This document shows, piece after piece, positions 1 to 8,796 of a stretch of DNA of 64,000 nt. The stretch covers positions 26,235-90,234 of the forward strand of contig CALEPV010000066.1 of NCBI GenBank assembly GCA_937910905.1. Direction: 5' to 3'. Within the stretch, counting starts at the first letter, position 1; each line of letters opens with the position of its first letter. The DNA is from an uncultured Prevotellaceae bacterium. GTDB taxonomy: Bacteria > Bacteroidota > Bacteroidia > Bacteroidales > Bacteroidaceae. A model generated the notes under the pieces. The model did not search any database and was not told the DNA's origin. It saw only the letters and a program-made list of their open reading frames with translations. The position numbers and the translations under genes were made by a program.

Positions 1-71
1 AAACAATGCGCGGAAATGCCAAATGTTGCTAAATAACGTGGCATCGGCACGGCCGATAGATATAATTTGCT

Positions 72-79
72 TAATTTTG
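72..79 (+). promoter_or_regulatory. -7 promoter box for the DUF2723 gene
   Basis: TAATTTTG fits the Bacteroidetes -7 consensus TAnnTTTG and lies about 100 bp before the DUF2723 start. I see no well-placed -33 TTG, so this is a weak call. Confidence 0.35.
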
Positions 80-97
80 CGCCGCAATATGCGAAAT

Positions 98-182
98 CAA
101 TCAGCATAGCGGCAGACTTCATCAATCAGCGCAACAGCATATTCAATCAGCGTAACAGCATATTTACATAGCGATACAGCTT
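98..182 (+). repeat. Tandem ~21-bp repeats in the DUF2723 leader
   Basis: The leader holds imperfect direct repeats with a core like CAATCAGCGnAACAGCATATT. They begin near 98, 123 and 144, with a decayed copy near 165, and run up to the start codon at 183. Spacings are about 25, 21 and 21 bp. They lie between the candidate -7 box and the start codon, so they would be transcribed. Confidence 0.6.
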
Positions 183-3100
183 ATGAAACATTTTCGTCTG
201 GTGGACAATATAGGGGGCTGGCTGGCATTTGCCATTGCTGCTTTCACCTACTGTTCCACCGTGGAACCAACAGCGAGTTTCTGGGATTGCCCAGAGTTCA
301 TCAGCTCGGCCGTCAAACTGGAAGTCGGCCATCCACCAGGAGCGCCATTCTTCATGCTCACGGGCAATATGTTCGCCCAGTGGGTGGGTGCAGACAAGGC
401 CGCCTACATGATCAACATTATGAACGCGCTGCTTTCGGCAGGGTGTATCATGTTCCTCTACTGGACCATATCGCACCTCGCACGGCGAATACTGTGCAAG
501 GATGGCTATGTCGGAACGCTGGCGCAGCTCATCACCATTGAGGTCGCAGCCATGACCGGTGCACTGGCCTATGCCTGGAGTGACACCTTCTGGTTCTCGG
601 CTGTCGAGGGCGAGGTGTACGCCTACTCATCACTGTTCACCGCGCTGGTGTTCTGGCTGATGCTCAAGTGGGAGGACAATGCCGACAAGCCGCACAGCGA
701 CCGCTGGCTCATCCTCATAGCCTATCTGACAGGCTTGAGCATTGGTGTTCACCTGTTGAACCTGCTATGTCTGCCAGCAATCGTGCTGGTGTACTACTAT
801 CGTCGGCACAAGGATGCAACGGTAAAGGGCTCGCTCGTAGCGCTGATTGGCTCGTTCATGCTTGTGGCATTGGTGCTCTACGGATTGGTGCCAGGCATTG
901 TGAAGGTAGGCGGGTGGTTCGAGCTTTTGTTCGTCAACCAACTGGGCTTCTCATTCAATACAGGCCTGATAGTGTACATCATCACTCTGGTGGCTGCAGT
1001 ACTATGGGCCATATACGAGAGCACTACGGCCACTGCCGAGGAGCGTTCCAACCCGTTCAATCTGCCCACGATATCGTTCATTCTGGCAGTGGCCATGCTG
1101 GGTATTCCATTCTATGGCAAGGGTGGGATGAGTGTGGTGATAGGCATTATTGCAATCTGTCTGCTATACTGGTTGCTCCAATACCGCAAGGACGGGCAGC
1201 CGCTCGTATCGGCACGTGTGATGAACACCTCGCTGCTCTGTATGCTTATGATGATGATAGGTTATTCATCGTATGCCGTCATAGTGATACGTTCTACAGC
1301 CAATCCTCCTATGGACCAGAACTCGCCGGAGGACATATTCTCGCTGGGCACGTACCTCAATCGTGAGCAGTATGGCAGCAGGCCCCTGTTATATGGTCCT
1401 GCCTATACATCGACCCCGAAGCGCGAGCCTGTGACCATCAATGGCCAGCAGTACAGTCGTGTCAAGGCGAGGTATAAGGACGAATGGTACCAGGCCGAAA
1501 AGCAGAATCCAACCGACCCCGACCGCTACGCTTCGCGCTCCAGCATCGAGGACTACGAGTGGGAGCAGAACATGCTGTTCCCCCGAATGTACAGCTCATC
1601 GCGCAACCCAGACCATGTGCAGGCCTACGAGGAGATAATGAACGGCGTGTCGAAGGGCAGGGACGGGCTGCCTACGCAGTTTGAGAACCTGCGCTTCTTC
1701 TTCACCTATCAGGTCAACTTCATGTACTGGCGCTACTTCATGTGGAACTTCGCCGGCCGTCAGAACGACATACAGAGCCAGGGCGAACTGGAGCATGGCA
1801 ACTGGATAACAGGCATAGCGCCGCTCGACAACGCCCGACTAGGCGACCAGAGTCTGTTGCCCAGCGACCTGCGCGAGAACAAGGGGCACAATGTGTTCTA
1901 CTGTCTGCCGTTGCTGCTCGGTCTGTTGGGCCTGTTCTGGCAGGTGTACAATCGCAATGAGAACGGTGTTAAGCAGTTCTGGGTGGTGTTCTTCCTGTTC
2001 TTTATGACGGGTCTTGCAATCGTAGTCTACTTGAACCAGACACCGTTGCAGCCACGCGAACGCGACTATGCGTATGCCGGCTCATTCTATGCATTCGCCA
2101 TCTGGATAGGCTTGGGAGCTGCCGCAATCAGCGACTGGCTGTCACGCGCATTGAAGGGCAAGGAGACTGTGGCCGCGCTGACATCGTGCCTAGCACTGCT
2201 TGTACCGGTGCAGATGGTGTCGCAGACATGGGATGACCACGACCGTTCAGGTCGCTACACATGCCGCGACTTCGGTCAGAACTACCTCAATAGCCTGCCC
2301 GATGAAGGCTTCCCGGTGATATTCACCAACGGCGACAACGACACCTTCCCACTCTGGTACAATCAGGAGACTGAGGGCGTGCGCACCGATGCCCGTGTGT
2401 GCAACCTGTCATATCTCAACACCGACTGGTACATTGACCAGATGCGTCGTCCGGCCTACGATTCGCCGGCGCTGCCCATACACATCAGTCGCTACTTCTA
2501 TCAGGATGGCGGCAGCCTGGACGGTGCAGAGATTGTGTCCGACATGCTGGACCGCTTCATCAGTACTTTCCCAGGCGACAGCGCTGCGTTGGCACGCGAG
2601 GTAGGTGACAAGCCGCATGAGTTGCAGAATATCATAGACCACTGGCTGTGCAACACCGATGAGGCACGTCAGTGCATACCGACCGATGACATCGTAATCA
2701 CCATCGACAAGGAGGCCGTGCGTCGTTCAGGAATGATGCAGGCTGCCGACAGCATACCCGACGAGATGCACATATCGCTGGCCGGGCGTGGCTACATGGG
2801 CAAGTCGGAGCTGATGATGTACGCTATGCTGGCCGGTGCCAAGTGGGAACGCCCGCTCTATGTCGCCGTGACGGTGGGCGAGGGCAACTATCGCAGCTTT
2901 GCCAACAACACGGTGCAGGAGGGCCTGGCGATGCGTATCACTCCGTTCAACACCAGGCAGAGCGGCCGTCGCGTCGATGCCGACCGCATGTACGACAATC
3001 TGGTGCACCGCTTCAAGTTCGGTGGTATAGACAATCCTGAGATCTATCTGGATGAGACCGTGCTGCGCATGGTGTACACCCACAGAACGCTGTTCGGTAT

Positions 3101-3734
3101 CTGCGCCAACGAGCTGATAGCCCGCGGCGATACCGCCCGTGCACTGGAGGTACTGGAGAAGGCCGAGACCGCCATCCCTGCTGCCACGGTGCCGCACAAC
3201 ATCATGGGCGGCTCGCTGACGCTGGCATCGTGCTGGATGCGACTAGGCAAGAACGAGCAGGCCAAGGCCATCGCCTTGGCCGTGGGCAGCAATCAGATGG
3301 AGTATGCAGCGTGGTACAGACAGTTGCCGGCCAGCCGCTTCAAGGGCAGCCTGCTGGATATGTACCGTACGTTTGAGCCTCTCATCACATCCGCATCAAT
3401 ACTGTTCCGTAGTGATGATGAGGCCAACGCCTCTGTCTTCACCGAGCAGGCACAGCACAACATACTGTACACGCTACAGCAGATCACCTCGTATATAAGT
3501 GCCGACTTGGCGCTGCCTTACGAGAAGGCTAGGATGAAGGACAGCGAGCTGCAGCAGCTGTTCAAGATCTATCAGGGCATCATGGAGGACTACAACTGGT
3601 ACCTCTCAGAGCAGGCATACGAGCAGTACAGCAACCAGCTCAACGAGAGCTACTATGCCTACATGCGGCTGCTGCACAACGACGAGCTACAGCGCATCAT
3701 GGGCTCGGACACCGAGCAGGGAGCCTTATACTAA
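183..3734 (+). CDS. DUF2723 (TMEM260-like) integral membrane protein, probable protein O-glycosyltransferase
   Basis: This 1183-residue protein matches the DUF2723 family of large Bacteroidetes membrane proteins, whose human relative TMEM260 is a protein O-mannosyltransferase. Family hallmarks are near the N-terminus: FWDCPEFI (about residues 33-40), carrying the acidic pair typical of GT-C enzymes, and GHPPGAPF (about 49-56). About a dozen hydrophobic segments fill the first 700 residues. A soluble, helix-rich C-terminal part follows. By family knowledge it would use a lipid-linked sugar on the periplasmic side, but the substrate cannot be read from sequence. It leads a + strand group with the deacetylase and recO. 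The start MKHFRL directly precedes the first membrane helix. Confidence 0.85.
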   Translation: MKHFRLVDNIGGWLAFAIAAFTYCSTVEPTASFWDCPEFISSAVKLEVGHPPGAPFFMLTGNMFAQWVGADKAAYMINIMNALLSAGCIMFLYWTISHLARRILCKDGYVGTLAQLITIEVAAMTGALAYAWSDTFWFSAVEGEVYAYSSLFTALVFWLMLKWEDNADKPHSDRWLILIAYLTGLSIGVHLLNLLCLPAIVLVYYYRRHKDATVKGSLVALIGSFMLVALVLYGLVPGIVKVGGWFELLFVNQLGFSFNTGLIVYIITLVAAVLWAIYESTTATAEERSNPFNLPTISFILAVAMLGIPFYGKGGMSVVIGIIAICLLYWLLQYRKDGQPLVSARVMNTSLLCMLMMMIGYSSYAVIVIRSTANPPMDQNSPEDIFSLGTYLNREQYGSRPLLYGPAYTSTPKREPVTINGQQYSRVKARYKDEWYQAEKQNPTDPDRYASRSSIEDYEWEQNMLFPRMYSSSRNPDHVQAYEEIMNGVSKGRDGLPTQFENLRFFFTYQVNFMYWRYFMWNFAGRQNDIQSQGELEHGNWITGIAPLDNARLGDQSLLPSDLRENKGHNVFYCLPLLLGLLGLFWQVYNRNENGVKQFWVVFFLFFMTGLAIVVYLNQTPLQPRERDYAYAGSFYAFAIWIGLGAAAISDWLSRALKGKETVAALTSCLALLVPVQMVSQTWDDHDRSGRYTCRDFGQNYLNSLPDEGFPVIFTNGDNDTFPLWYNQETEGVRTDARVCNLSYLNTDWYIDQMRRPAYDSPALPIHISRYFYQDGGSLDGAEIVSDMLDRFISTFPGDSAALAREVGDKPHELQNIIDHWLCNTDEARQCIPTDDIVITIDKEAVRRSGMMQAADSIPDEMHISLAGRGYMGKSELMMYAMLAGAKWERPLYVAVTVGEGNYRSFANNTVQEGLAMRITPFNTRQSGRRVDADRMYDNLVHRFKFGGIDNPEIYLDETVLRMVYTHRTLFGICANELIARGDTARALEVLEKAETAIPAATVPHNIMGGSLTLASCWMRLGKNEQAKAIALAVGSNQMEYAAWYRQLPASRFKGSLLDMYRTFEPLITSASILFRSDDEANASVFTEQAQHNILYTLQQITSYISADLALPYEKARMKDSELQQLFKIYQGIMEDYNWYLSEQAYEQYSNQLNESYYAYMRLLHNDELQRIMGSDTEQGALY

Positions 3735-3764
3735 CCTAAGCAACAGCACTGCCACCCTAGCAAT

Positions 3765-4421
3765 ATGTTTATAGAGCAGCCTGTACGTTTCCTGCGCTGG
3801 ATATATCCTCATGCTACATGGCGTATGGACTCATCGTCGAAGGTCGTCTACCTGACCTTCGACGATGGTCCTATTCCAGAGGCAACGCCGTTTGTACTGG
3901 ACACATTGGCGCGCTACGGCATCCGTGCCACCTTCTTCATGGTGGGCGACAATGTGCGCAAGCACCCCGATGTGTTCGCTCAGGTGGTACGTGCTGGCCA
4001 CCGTATAGGCAATCATACATTCAACCACATAGGCGGTTTTCGCTGGACCAGCAGCGACTATCTGGCCAACAGCGAGAAGGCTCGCGACATTATTGAGGCT
4101 GAGACGCAGCGCATCCTGAGCAGTGGACAGCCGCACGACGAGCCGTTGCTGTTCCGGCCTCCGCATGGCTGGATGCGCACTGTGCAGTACCGCACGCTGC
4201 GCAAGATGGGATACCATATTATAATGTGGGACCTCGTGACGCGCGACTATAGTCGCCGGCTTACGGCAGCCGATGTCGTGGCCAACGTCAAGCGCTATGC
4301 CCGCAACGGCTCCATCATCACCTTCCACGACTCTCTGCGCAGTATCGACAAACTGCATACGGCGTTGCCGGAGAGCATAGAGTGGCTGCAGTCGCAGGGC
4401 TATTCATTCGGTTTACTCTGA
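3765..4421 (+). CDS. Polysaccharide deacetylase (NodB domain, CE4 family)
   Basis: A 218-residue single-domain NodB homology protein. The metal and catalytic motifs are in order: TFDDGP (about residues 30-35), the metal-binding GNHTFNH, RPPHG with the substrate-binding Arg, a DLVTRDY segment and the catalytic-His motif FHDS near the C-terminus. Family members remove N- or O-acetyl groups from peptidoglycan, chitin-like or exopolysaccharide sugars. No clear signal peptide is visible; the N-terminus is short and weakly hydrophobic, so location is uncertain. It lies 30 bp after the DUF2723 gene and 6 bp before recO, suggesting co-transcription. The substrate is unknown; a cell-envelope glycan is the likeliest target. 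Confidence 0.85.
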   Translation: MFIEQPVRFLRWIYPHATWRMDSSSKVVYLTFDDGPIPEATPFVLDTLARYGIRATFFMVGDNVRKHPDVFAQVVRAGHRIGNHTFNHIGGFRWTSSDYLANSEKARDIIEAETQRILSSGQPHDEPLLFRPPHGWMRTVQYRTLRKMGYHIIMWDLVTRDYSRRLTAADVVANVKRYARNGSIITFHDSLRSIDKLHTALPESIEWLQSQGYSFGLL

Positions 4422-4427
4422 GCGATA

Positions 4428-5150
4428 ATGCCTCGTTCCCACGGCATCATACTGCACCGGCTGTCGTACAACGATACCAACGACATTATGACGGTCTACA
4501 CCCGCGAGCAGGGTGCAGTGTCCTTCATGGTGAGCAAGCGGCGCGGTCGTGGCAGCAGTGCTGCGGTGGCTGCCATACTGCCGCCGCTGACGCTGGTTGA
4601 GGCAGATTGGGAGGAACGCGGCAGTTCGCTGCAGCGTCCGCGCGAGCTAGCTGTGTGGCATAGCTGGACCACACTGCCATACCATCCCCACAAGGCTGCC
4701 ATGGGACTGCTGCTTGCGGAGTTCCTGTACCGCGCCCTGCGGTCGGAGCAGGCTAATGCCGGGCTGTTCGACTATGTGTCGAGCGGACTGCAGTGGCTCG
4801 ATGAGGCCGACGCCGGCTACGCCAACTTCCATGTGGTGTTTCTCACCCACCTGACCCGTTATCTGGGCTTCCAACCCAACATCGACAGCTACAGCGAGGG
4901 TGCTTGCTTCGACCTGCGCACGGCCTGCTATGTGCCTGTGCCGCCGCTGCACCCCGATTGGCTGTCCCCCCTGGAGGCCCAGCAGCTGCCCTTGTTGCTG
5001 CGCGTGGATGTGCGCAGCATGAACCGCCTGCAATGGAACGGCAAGTGGAGACGACGTGCACTGACCGTTCTGGCACAGTACTATCGCCTCCACTTGGCAG
5101 AGTTCCCCGAAGTGCGCAGCATCGAAGTGCTGGCCGAGGTATTCAGTTGA
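4428..5150 (+). CDS. recO: DNA repair protein RecO
   Basis: A 240-residue RecO-family protein that would help RecR load RecA onto SSB-coated single-stranded DNA (RecFOR pathway). The N-terminal OB-fold region shows the Bacteroidetes pattern, with HGIILHRLSYNDTNDIMTVYT followed by GAVSFMV. The C-terminal helical part has the LTRYLGFQPN and CFDLRTACY segments. I see no four-cysteine zinc motif, which many Bacteroidetes RecO proteins also lack. It starts 6 bp after the deacetylase stop and converges on ftsZ with a gap of only 9 bp, which leaves little room for a terminator. Confidence 0.85.
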   Translation: MPRSHGIILHRLSYNDTNDIMTVYTREQGAVSFMVSKRRGRGSSAAVAAILPPLTLVEADWEERGSSLQRPRELAVWHSWTTLPYHPHKAAMGLLLAEFLYRALRSEQANAGLFDYVSSGLQWLDEADAGYANFHVVFLTHLTRYLGFQPNIDSYSEGACFDLRTACYVPVPPLHPDWLSPLEAQQLPLLLRVDVRSMNRLQWNGKWRRRALTVLAQYYRLHLAEFPEVRSIEVLAEVFS

Positions 5151-5159
5151 GCATCGTGG

Positions 5160-6491
5160 CTACATCGTCACGGTGAAATCGATGGGTGCATCGTTGGCTG
5201 CAGCAGCTTCGTTGCCAGCGTTAGGATAAGTCGTCTCCGAGCTGTTGGACTTGTCCATGATCTGCTGCAGCTCATCCTTCTTGCGGGTCAGTGTCGGTGT
5301 GCTGTCCACCATCGAGATGATGTCGTCATTGTCCAGGTCGTGGTCGTTGAAGAGGTACACGCGGTAGTTGCGGCGTGTCCTGTTCTGGTCCTGATTCTGG
5401 TAGTAGCGTCCGCGGCGCTCTTCATCGTCGATGCGTGTAGAGTCGTTGGCCAGCTGCTGCGCCTTCTCCTCGTTGCGGCGTATGCGCTCCTCCATGTCGG
5501 GCACATCCTGCAAGCCGAAGCCTGAGGCGAGCAGTGTGATCTTGATCTTCTTGCCCAGACCCTCTTCTGTGCCCAGTCCCCACTTCACCTCGATGTCCTC
5601 GGTGCGGAACTTCGACATGAACTCGTGCACCTCGTTCATCTCCTCCATCGTCAACTCGTCGTCCTCCTTCTCGGCACTGAATGTGATGTAGAACAGCAGT
5701 TTCTTCGAGTTGTAGATGTCGTTGTTGTTGAGCAGCGGGCTGAGCAGTGCGGAGTTGAAAGCCTGTGTCACGCGGTTCTCGCCTTCGCCGAATCCGGTGG
5801 ACATGATGGCCACGCCGCCGTCCTTCAGCACCATGGTCACGTCCTGGAAGTCGAGGTTCATTATACCACGCATGGTGATAATCTCAGCAATGCTCTTTGC
5901 GGCCACGCTGAGTGTGTCGTCGGCCTTTGCAAAGCCGTTGCGCACGGTCAGGTCGGGATATATCTGGCGCAGGCGCTCGTTGTTGATCACCAGCAGTGCA
6001 TCCACGTGCTTGGATATCTCCTCCACGCCGTCGAGTGCCTTGTCGATCTTGCGGTTGCCCTCGAAGAGGAATGGTATGGTGACGATGCCCACGGTAAGTA
6101 TGCCCATGTCGCGTGCGCACTGTGCCACCACAGGGGCTGCACCGGTGCCCGTACCACCGCCCATGCCGGCGGTGATGAAGGCCATGCGGGTGCCGTCGTT
6201 GAAGAGTTGCTTGATCTGCTCTATCGAGTCGAGAGCAGCCTGCCGGCCCTTCACGGGGTCGTTGCCGGCTCCTAGGCCCTCGCCCATCTGCAGCTTGTTG
6301 GGCACTGGCGAATCGTCAAGTGCTTTCTCATCGGTGTTGCACAGTACGTAGGTCACATCGTGTATGCCTTCGTTGTACATGTGCGTTACGGCATTGCCTC
6401 CGCCACCTCCGACACCCACCACCTTGATGATGCTGGGGTTCTGTGTACTCATGTTGAACTGAATACCGTCTTGCTCGCTATAGTTGTCCAT
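5160..6491 (-). CDS. ftsZ: Cell division GTPase FtsZ
   Basis: FtsZ (443 residues) is the tubulin-like GTPase that forms the cytokinetic ring. The glycine-rich nucleotide loop VGVGGGGGNAV lies near residues 25-35, the tubulin signature GMGGGTGTGAAP near 108-119, and the synergy-loop region with NLDFQDV follows. The globular core ends near residue 335. A charged, Asn/Arg/Asp-rich linker follows, and the protein ends in DAPIDFTVTM, which only loosely resembles the usual FtsA-binding tail (D-x-P-x-F-L-R). It is the last gene of the dcw run, 34 bp after ftsA. MSTQNP, 13 codons downstream, is an alternative start. Confidence 0.97.
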   Translation of the reverse strand: MDNYSEQDGIQFNMSTQNPSIIKVVGVGGGGGNAVTHMYNEGIHDVTYVLCNTDEKALDDSPVPNKLQMGEGLGAGNDPVKGRQAALDSIEQIKQLFNDGTRMAFITAGMGGGTGTGAAPVVAQCARDMGILTVGIVTIPFLFEGNRKIDKALDGVEEISKHVDALLVINNERLRQIYPDLTVRNGFAKADDTLSVAAKSIAEIITMRGIMNLDFQDVTMVLKDGGVAIMSTGFGEGENRVTQAFNSALLSPLLNNNDIYNSKKLLFYITFSAEKEDDELTMEEMNEVHEFMSKFRTEDIEVKWGLGTEEGLGKKIKITLLASGFGLQDVPDMEERIRRNEEKAQQLANDSTRIDDEERRGRYYQNQDQNRTRRNYRVYLFNDHDLDNDDIISMVDSTPTLTRKKDELQQIMDKSNSSETTYPNAGNEAAAANDAPIDFTVTM

Positions 6492-6525
6492 GTTTGTTGA
6501 ATATTCGTGGATAATATGGGTGATA

Positions 6526-7986
6526 CTACTTGTTGGGGTCGGTGACCTCGGTTACCATGTTGCCAAAGCTGCGCCATATACGGTTCAGGAGGCTTGGTTT
6601 CTTTGGCTGTGGAGTCTCTGACTCCTTGGCGGAATCTGTGTCATTGCCGCCCTCTGCCTTGTCTGTGCCATCGTCCTGCCCTGTCTGGTCGTCGCTCTTG
6701 GTGCCAACCTTGGGTGCCTCGCCGCTGTCGGGCTTCACTTTGACCACGCCCTCGGCCTTCTCAGTGTCAGCTGTAGGCACATCGTCGTCTTCGGGCTTGC
6801 CGTCCTCGAACAGGTCGGGCTCTATGGGTATCTCGCTTGTGCACTCCTGCTCGCCGCGGCGCAGCATGGCCACGAGCGTGGCTACGTTGTTGGTCTGAGT
6901 GTCCAGCTTGAGGTTGGTGCTGTAGCCCAATGTGGTAGGCATCAGTCGTGTGAGCACCTTCTTGTCGAAGCTGGACAGTCGTGTGAACGCGGTCTCAAGC
7001 TCGCTCATCTGTGCAGCACCGCCGGTGAAGACGATGCCAGCCAGCAAGCGGTCGGCGTAGACGCGTATCTGCTGCCACACGTTGGCGAGTATCTCCTGCT
7101 GGCGGGCTATGATGATGTCGCGCAGACGCGACTCCTCGATGTGGCGCTCGCCGGATATGCTGATGTTGCTGGTAGTGGCGTTCTCGCCCTTGTCCTCGAT
7201 ATAGGCTTTGCCGTAGCGGCGCTTCAGCTGCTCGGCTTCGTCGGCCTCTACATGCAGCAGAGTTGCGATGTCGGCTGTGATGTTGTTGCCTCCCAGCGGC
7301 AGTACCACCAGGTGGCGCAGTATGTTCTTCTCGTAGATGGCCACGGTCGTGGTCTCAGCTCCGAAGTCCACCAGTGCGCATCCGGAGCGGCGCTCGGCCT
7401 CGGTGAGCAGGTATCCGGCCAGGAAGAGCGGGGCGATGAAGACGTCGGCCACCTCGACCTTGGCACCAGTCACACAGCGGTTGATGGCCTGGCACAGGGT
7501 GCGGCGGGCTATGACGTTCTTGTACTGGCCCTCGATGCGGTCGGCCTGTCGGCCTACGGGCTCGGCCGTTGAGCGGCCGTCCACGATGTACTCCTGTGGC
7601 AGTACCTCCAGTATCTCGGATTCGGGGTAGAGCTGGTTGGCGTTCTCGTCCTTCAGGCTGTCGATGATTTCATCGCTGATGCTGACCTTGACGTCGAATT
7701 GCTTCGACACCTTGTTGGGCACGGTGCGAAGCGACTGCCCGCTCACTCCGACATAGGCTTTCTTGACGTACACCTTGTGGCGCTCCTCCAGACGCTTCAC
7801 GATGGAGGATATTGCCTGTGTGGTCTTGTCGTAGTTGTGTACCACTCCCTTAGTGATCCAGTCAGTGACTGGCTCTTTCTCGAAGCCCAGCACGTGCAGG
7901 CTTCCGTCAGCTTTGCGCTGGCCCAGCATACCTCTGATGGATGATGAACCGAGTTCAATAGCTACGATGTTCTTTTCTGCTCCCAT
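6526..7986 (-). CDS. ftsA: Cell division protein FtsA
   Basis: FtsA (486 residues) is the actin-like ATPase that anchors FtsZ to the membrane. The N-terminal phosphate-1 motif is IELGSSSIRGMLG; SHS2-domain sequence follows, then LVDFGAETTTVAIYE (phosphate-2) and IVFTGGAAQM (adenosine motif). After the actin core near residue 380 comes an acidic Asp/Glu/Lys-rich spacer of about 80 residues. The protein ends with a likely amphipathic membrane helix, LLNRIWRSFGNMVTEV. The long spacer makes it larger than the roughly 420-residue enterobacterial FtsA. It lies between ftsQ and ftsZ in the expected order. Confidence 0.96.
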   Translation of the reverse strand: MGAEKNIVAIELGSSSIRGMLGQRKADGSLHVLGFEKEPVTDWITKGVVHNYDKTTQAISSIVKRLEERHKVYVKKAYVGVSGQSLRTVPNKVSKQFDVKVSISDEIIDSLKDENANQLYPESEILEVLPQEYIVDGRSTAEPVGRQADRIEGQYKNVIARRTLCQAINRCVTGAKVEVADVFIAPLFLAGYLLTEAERRSGCALVDFGAETTTVAIYEKNILRHLVVLPLGGNNITADIATLLHVEADEAEQLKRRYGKAYIEDKGENATTSNISISGERHIEESRLRDIIIARQQEILANVWQQIRVYADRLLAGIVFTGGAAQMSELETAFTRLSSFDKKVLTRLMPTTLGYSTNLKLDTQTNNVATLVAMLRRGEQECTSEIPIEPDLFEDGKPEDDDVPTADTEKAEGVVKVKPDSGEAPKVGTKSDDQTGQDDGTDKAEGGNDTDSAKESETPQPKKPSLLNRIWRSFGNMVTEVTDPNK

Positions 7987-8011
7987 GGTTGTGTATATTA
8001 TGTGATGTTGT

Positions 8012-8758
8012 CTAATCTCTTCTTGTGCATACTATCTGGCCATCGTACTTCAGGCTGATGCGGCTGTACTTGTCCCACCCGGTGCGGCTCACGGCCTCGC
8101 GGTAGAATATCTGCATCCGCGCCAGCTTGTTGTCGAGGTGCGATGTGTCGCCCAGCTCGATGATGTGTCCTCCGACGCGCGGCGTGAGCTCAATGTCACC
8201 TCGGTGGTTGATGTGCATCTCCTGCACCTGCGCTGTCCAGAAGCTGTCGGCTGCCAGGCGCAGGGCCACGGGCACGTAGAGCGGACCGGCTGCAATGCTG
8301 TCCACATGGCCTGTGAGCACCAGCAGGTTGGACGTGTGGTAGCCGCGCGGCATACGGTCGCCGTGGTTGTCGAGGTAGTAGTCACGGCCCTGAGCGTCGA
8401 GCACGTGCAGCACGGGTGTGCGCGGGGTCAGCGTGAGCACCATATCGCCCTCGGCCGTGTAGTGCACGTGCGCCTCGTCGATGTACGGGTTGCTGCGCAG
8501 CACACGTTCCATGCGCGTGATGCTGATACTGTCTATGGACTGTCCCTCTGGGAATTCTTCCTCGCTGATGAGCATGGCACGCACCTCGTTCTCGGTGACG
8601 AAGCCTGTGTGCATGGGGTCGTCGATACATACCACCAGATGGCGGCACACCATCGATTCGTCCTTCTGGTTGAGCACCACCAGTGCAAAGATGAAGTATA
8701 CAGCCATGCCTATGAGGGCTGTCACTTTCACTATGGTTGCTATGGTCGATTTCTTCAC
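8012..8758 (-). CDS. ftsQ: Cell division protein FtsQ/DivIB
   Basis: A 248-residue bitopic membrane protein. A short cytoplasmic N-terminus is followed by one transmembrane helix (about residues 9-30) and a periplasmic POTRA-like and beta domain. The segment SISITRMERVLRSNPYIDEAHVH is the typical POTRA end of FtsQ, and LDNHGDRMP is the conserved DxxG turn. In other bacteria FtsQ links early ring proteins to FtsL/FtsB and the septal synthase FtsW-FtsI. Sequence identity in the family is low, so the call rests on topology, these motifs and position between murC and ftsA. Confidence 0.9.
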   Translation of the reverse strand: MKKSTIATIVKVTALIGMAVYFIFALVVLNQKDESMVCRHLVVCIDDPMHTGFVTENEVRAMLISEEEFPEGQSIDSISITRMERVLRSNPYIDEAHVHYTAEGDMVLTLTPRTPVLHVLDAQGRDYYLDNHGDRMPRGYHTSNLLVLTGHVDSIAAGPLYVPVALRLAADSFWTAQVQEMHINHRGDIELTPRVGGHIIELGDTSHLDNKLARMQIFYREAVSRTGWDKYSRISLKYDGQIVCTRRD

Positions 8759-8796
8759 TGTGGTATGGTATTGTAGTATGCTTCGGTACTAATACA

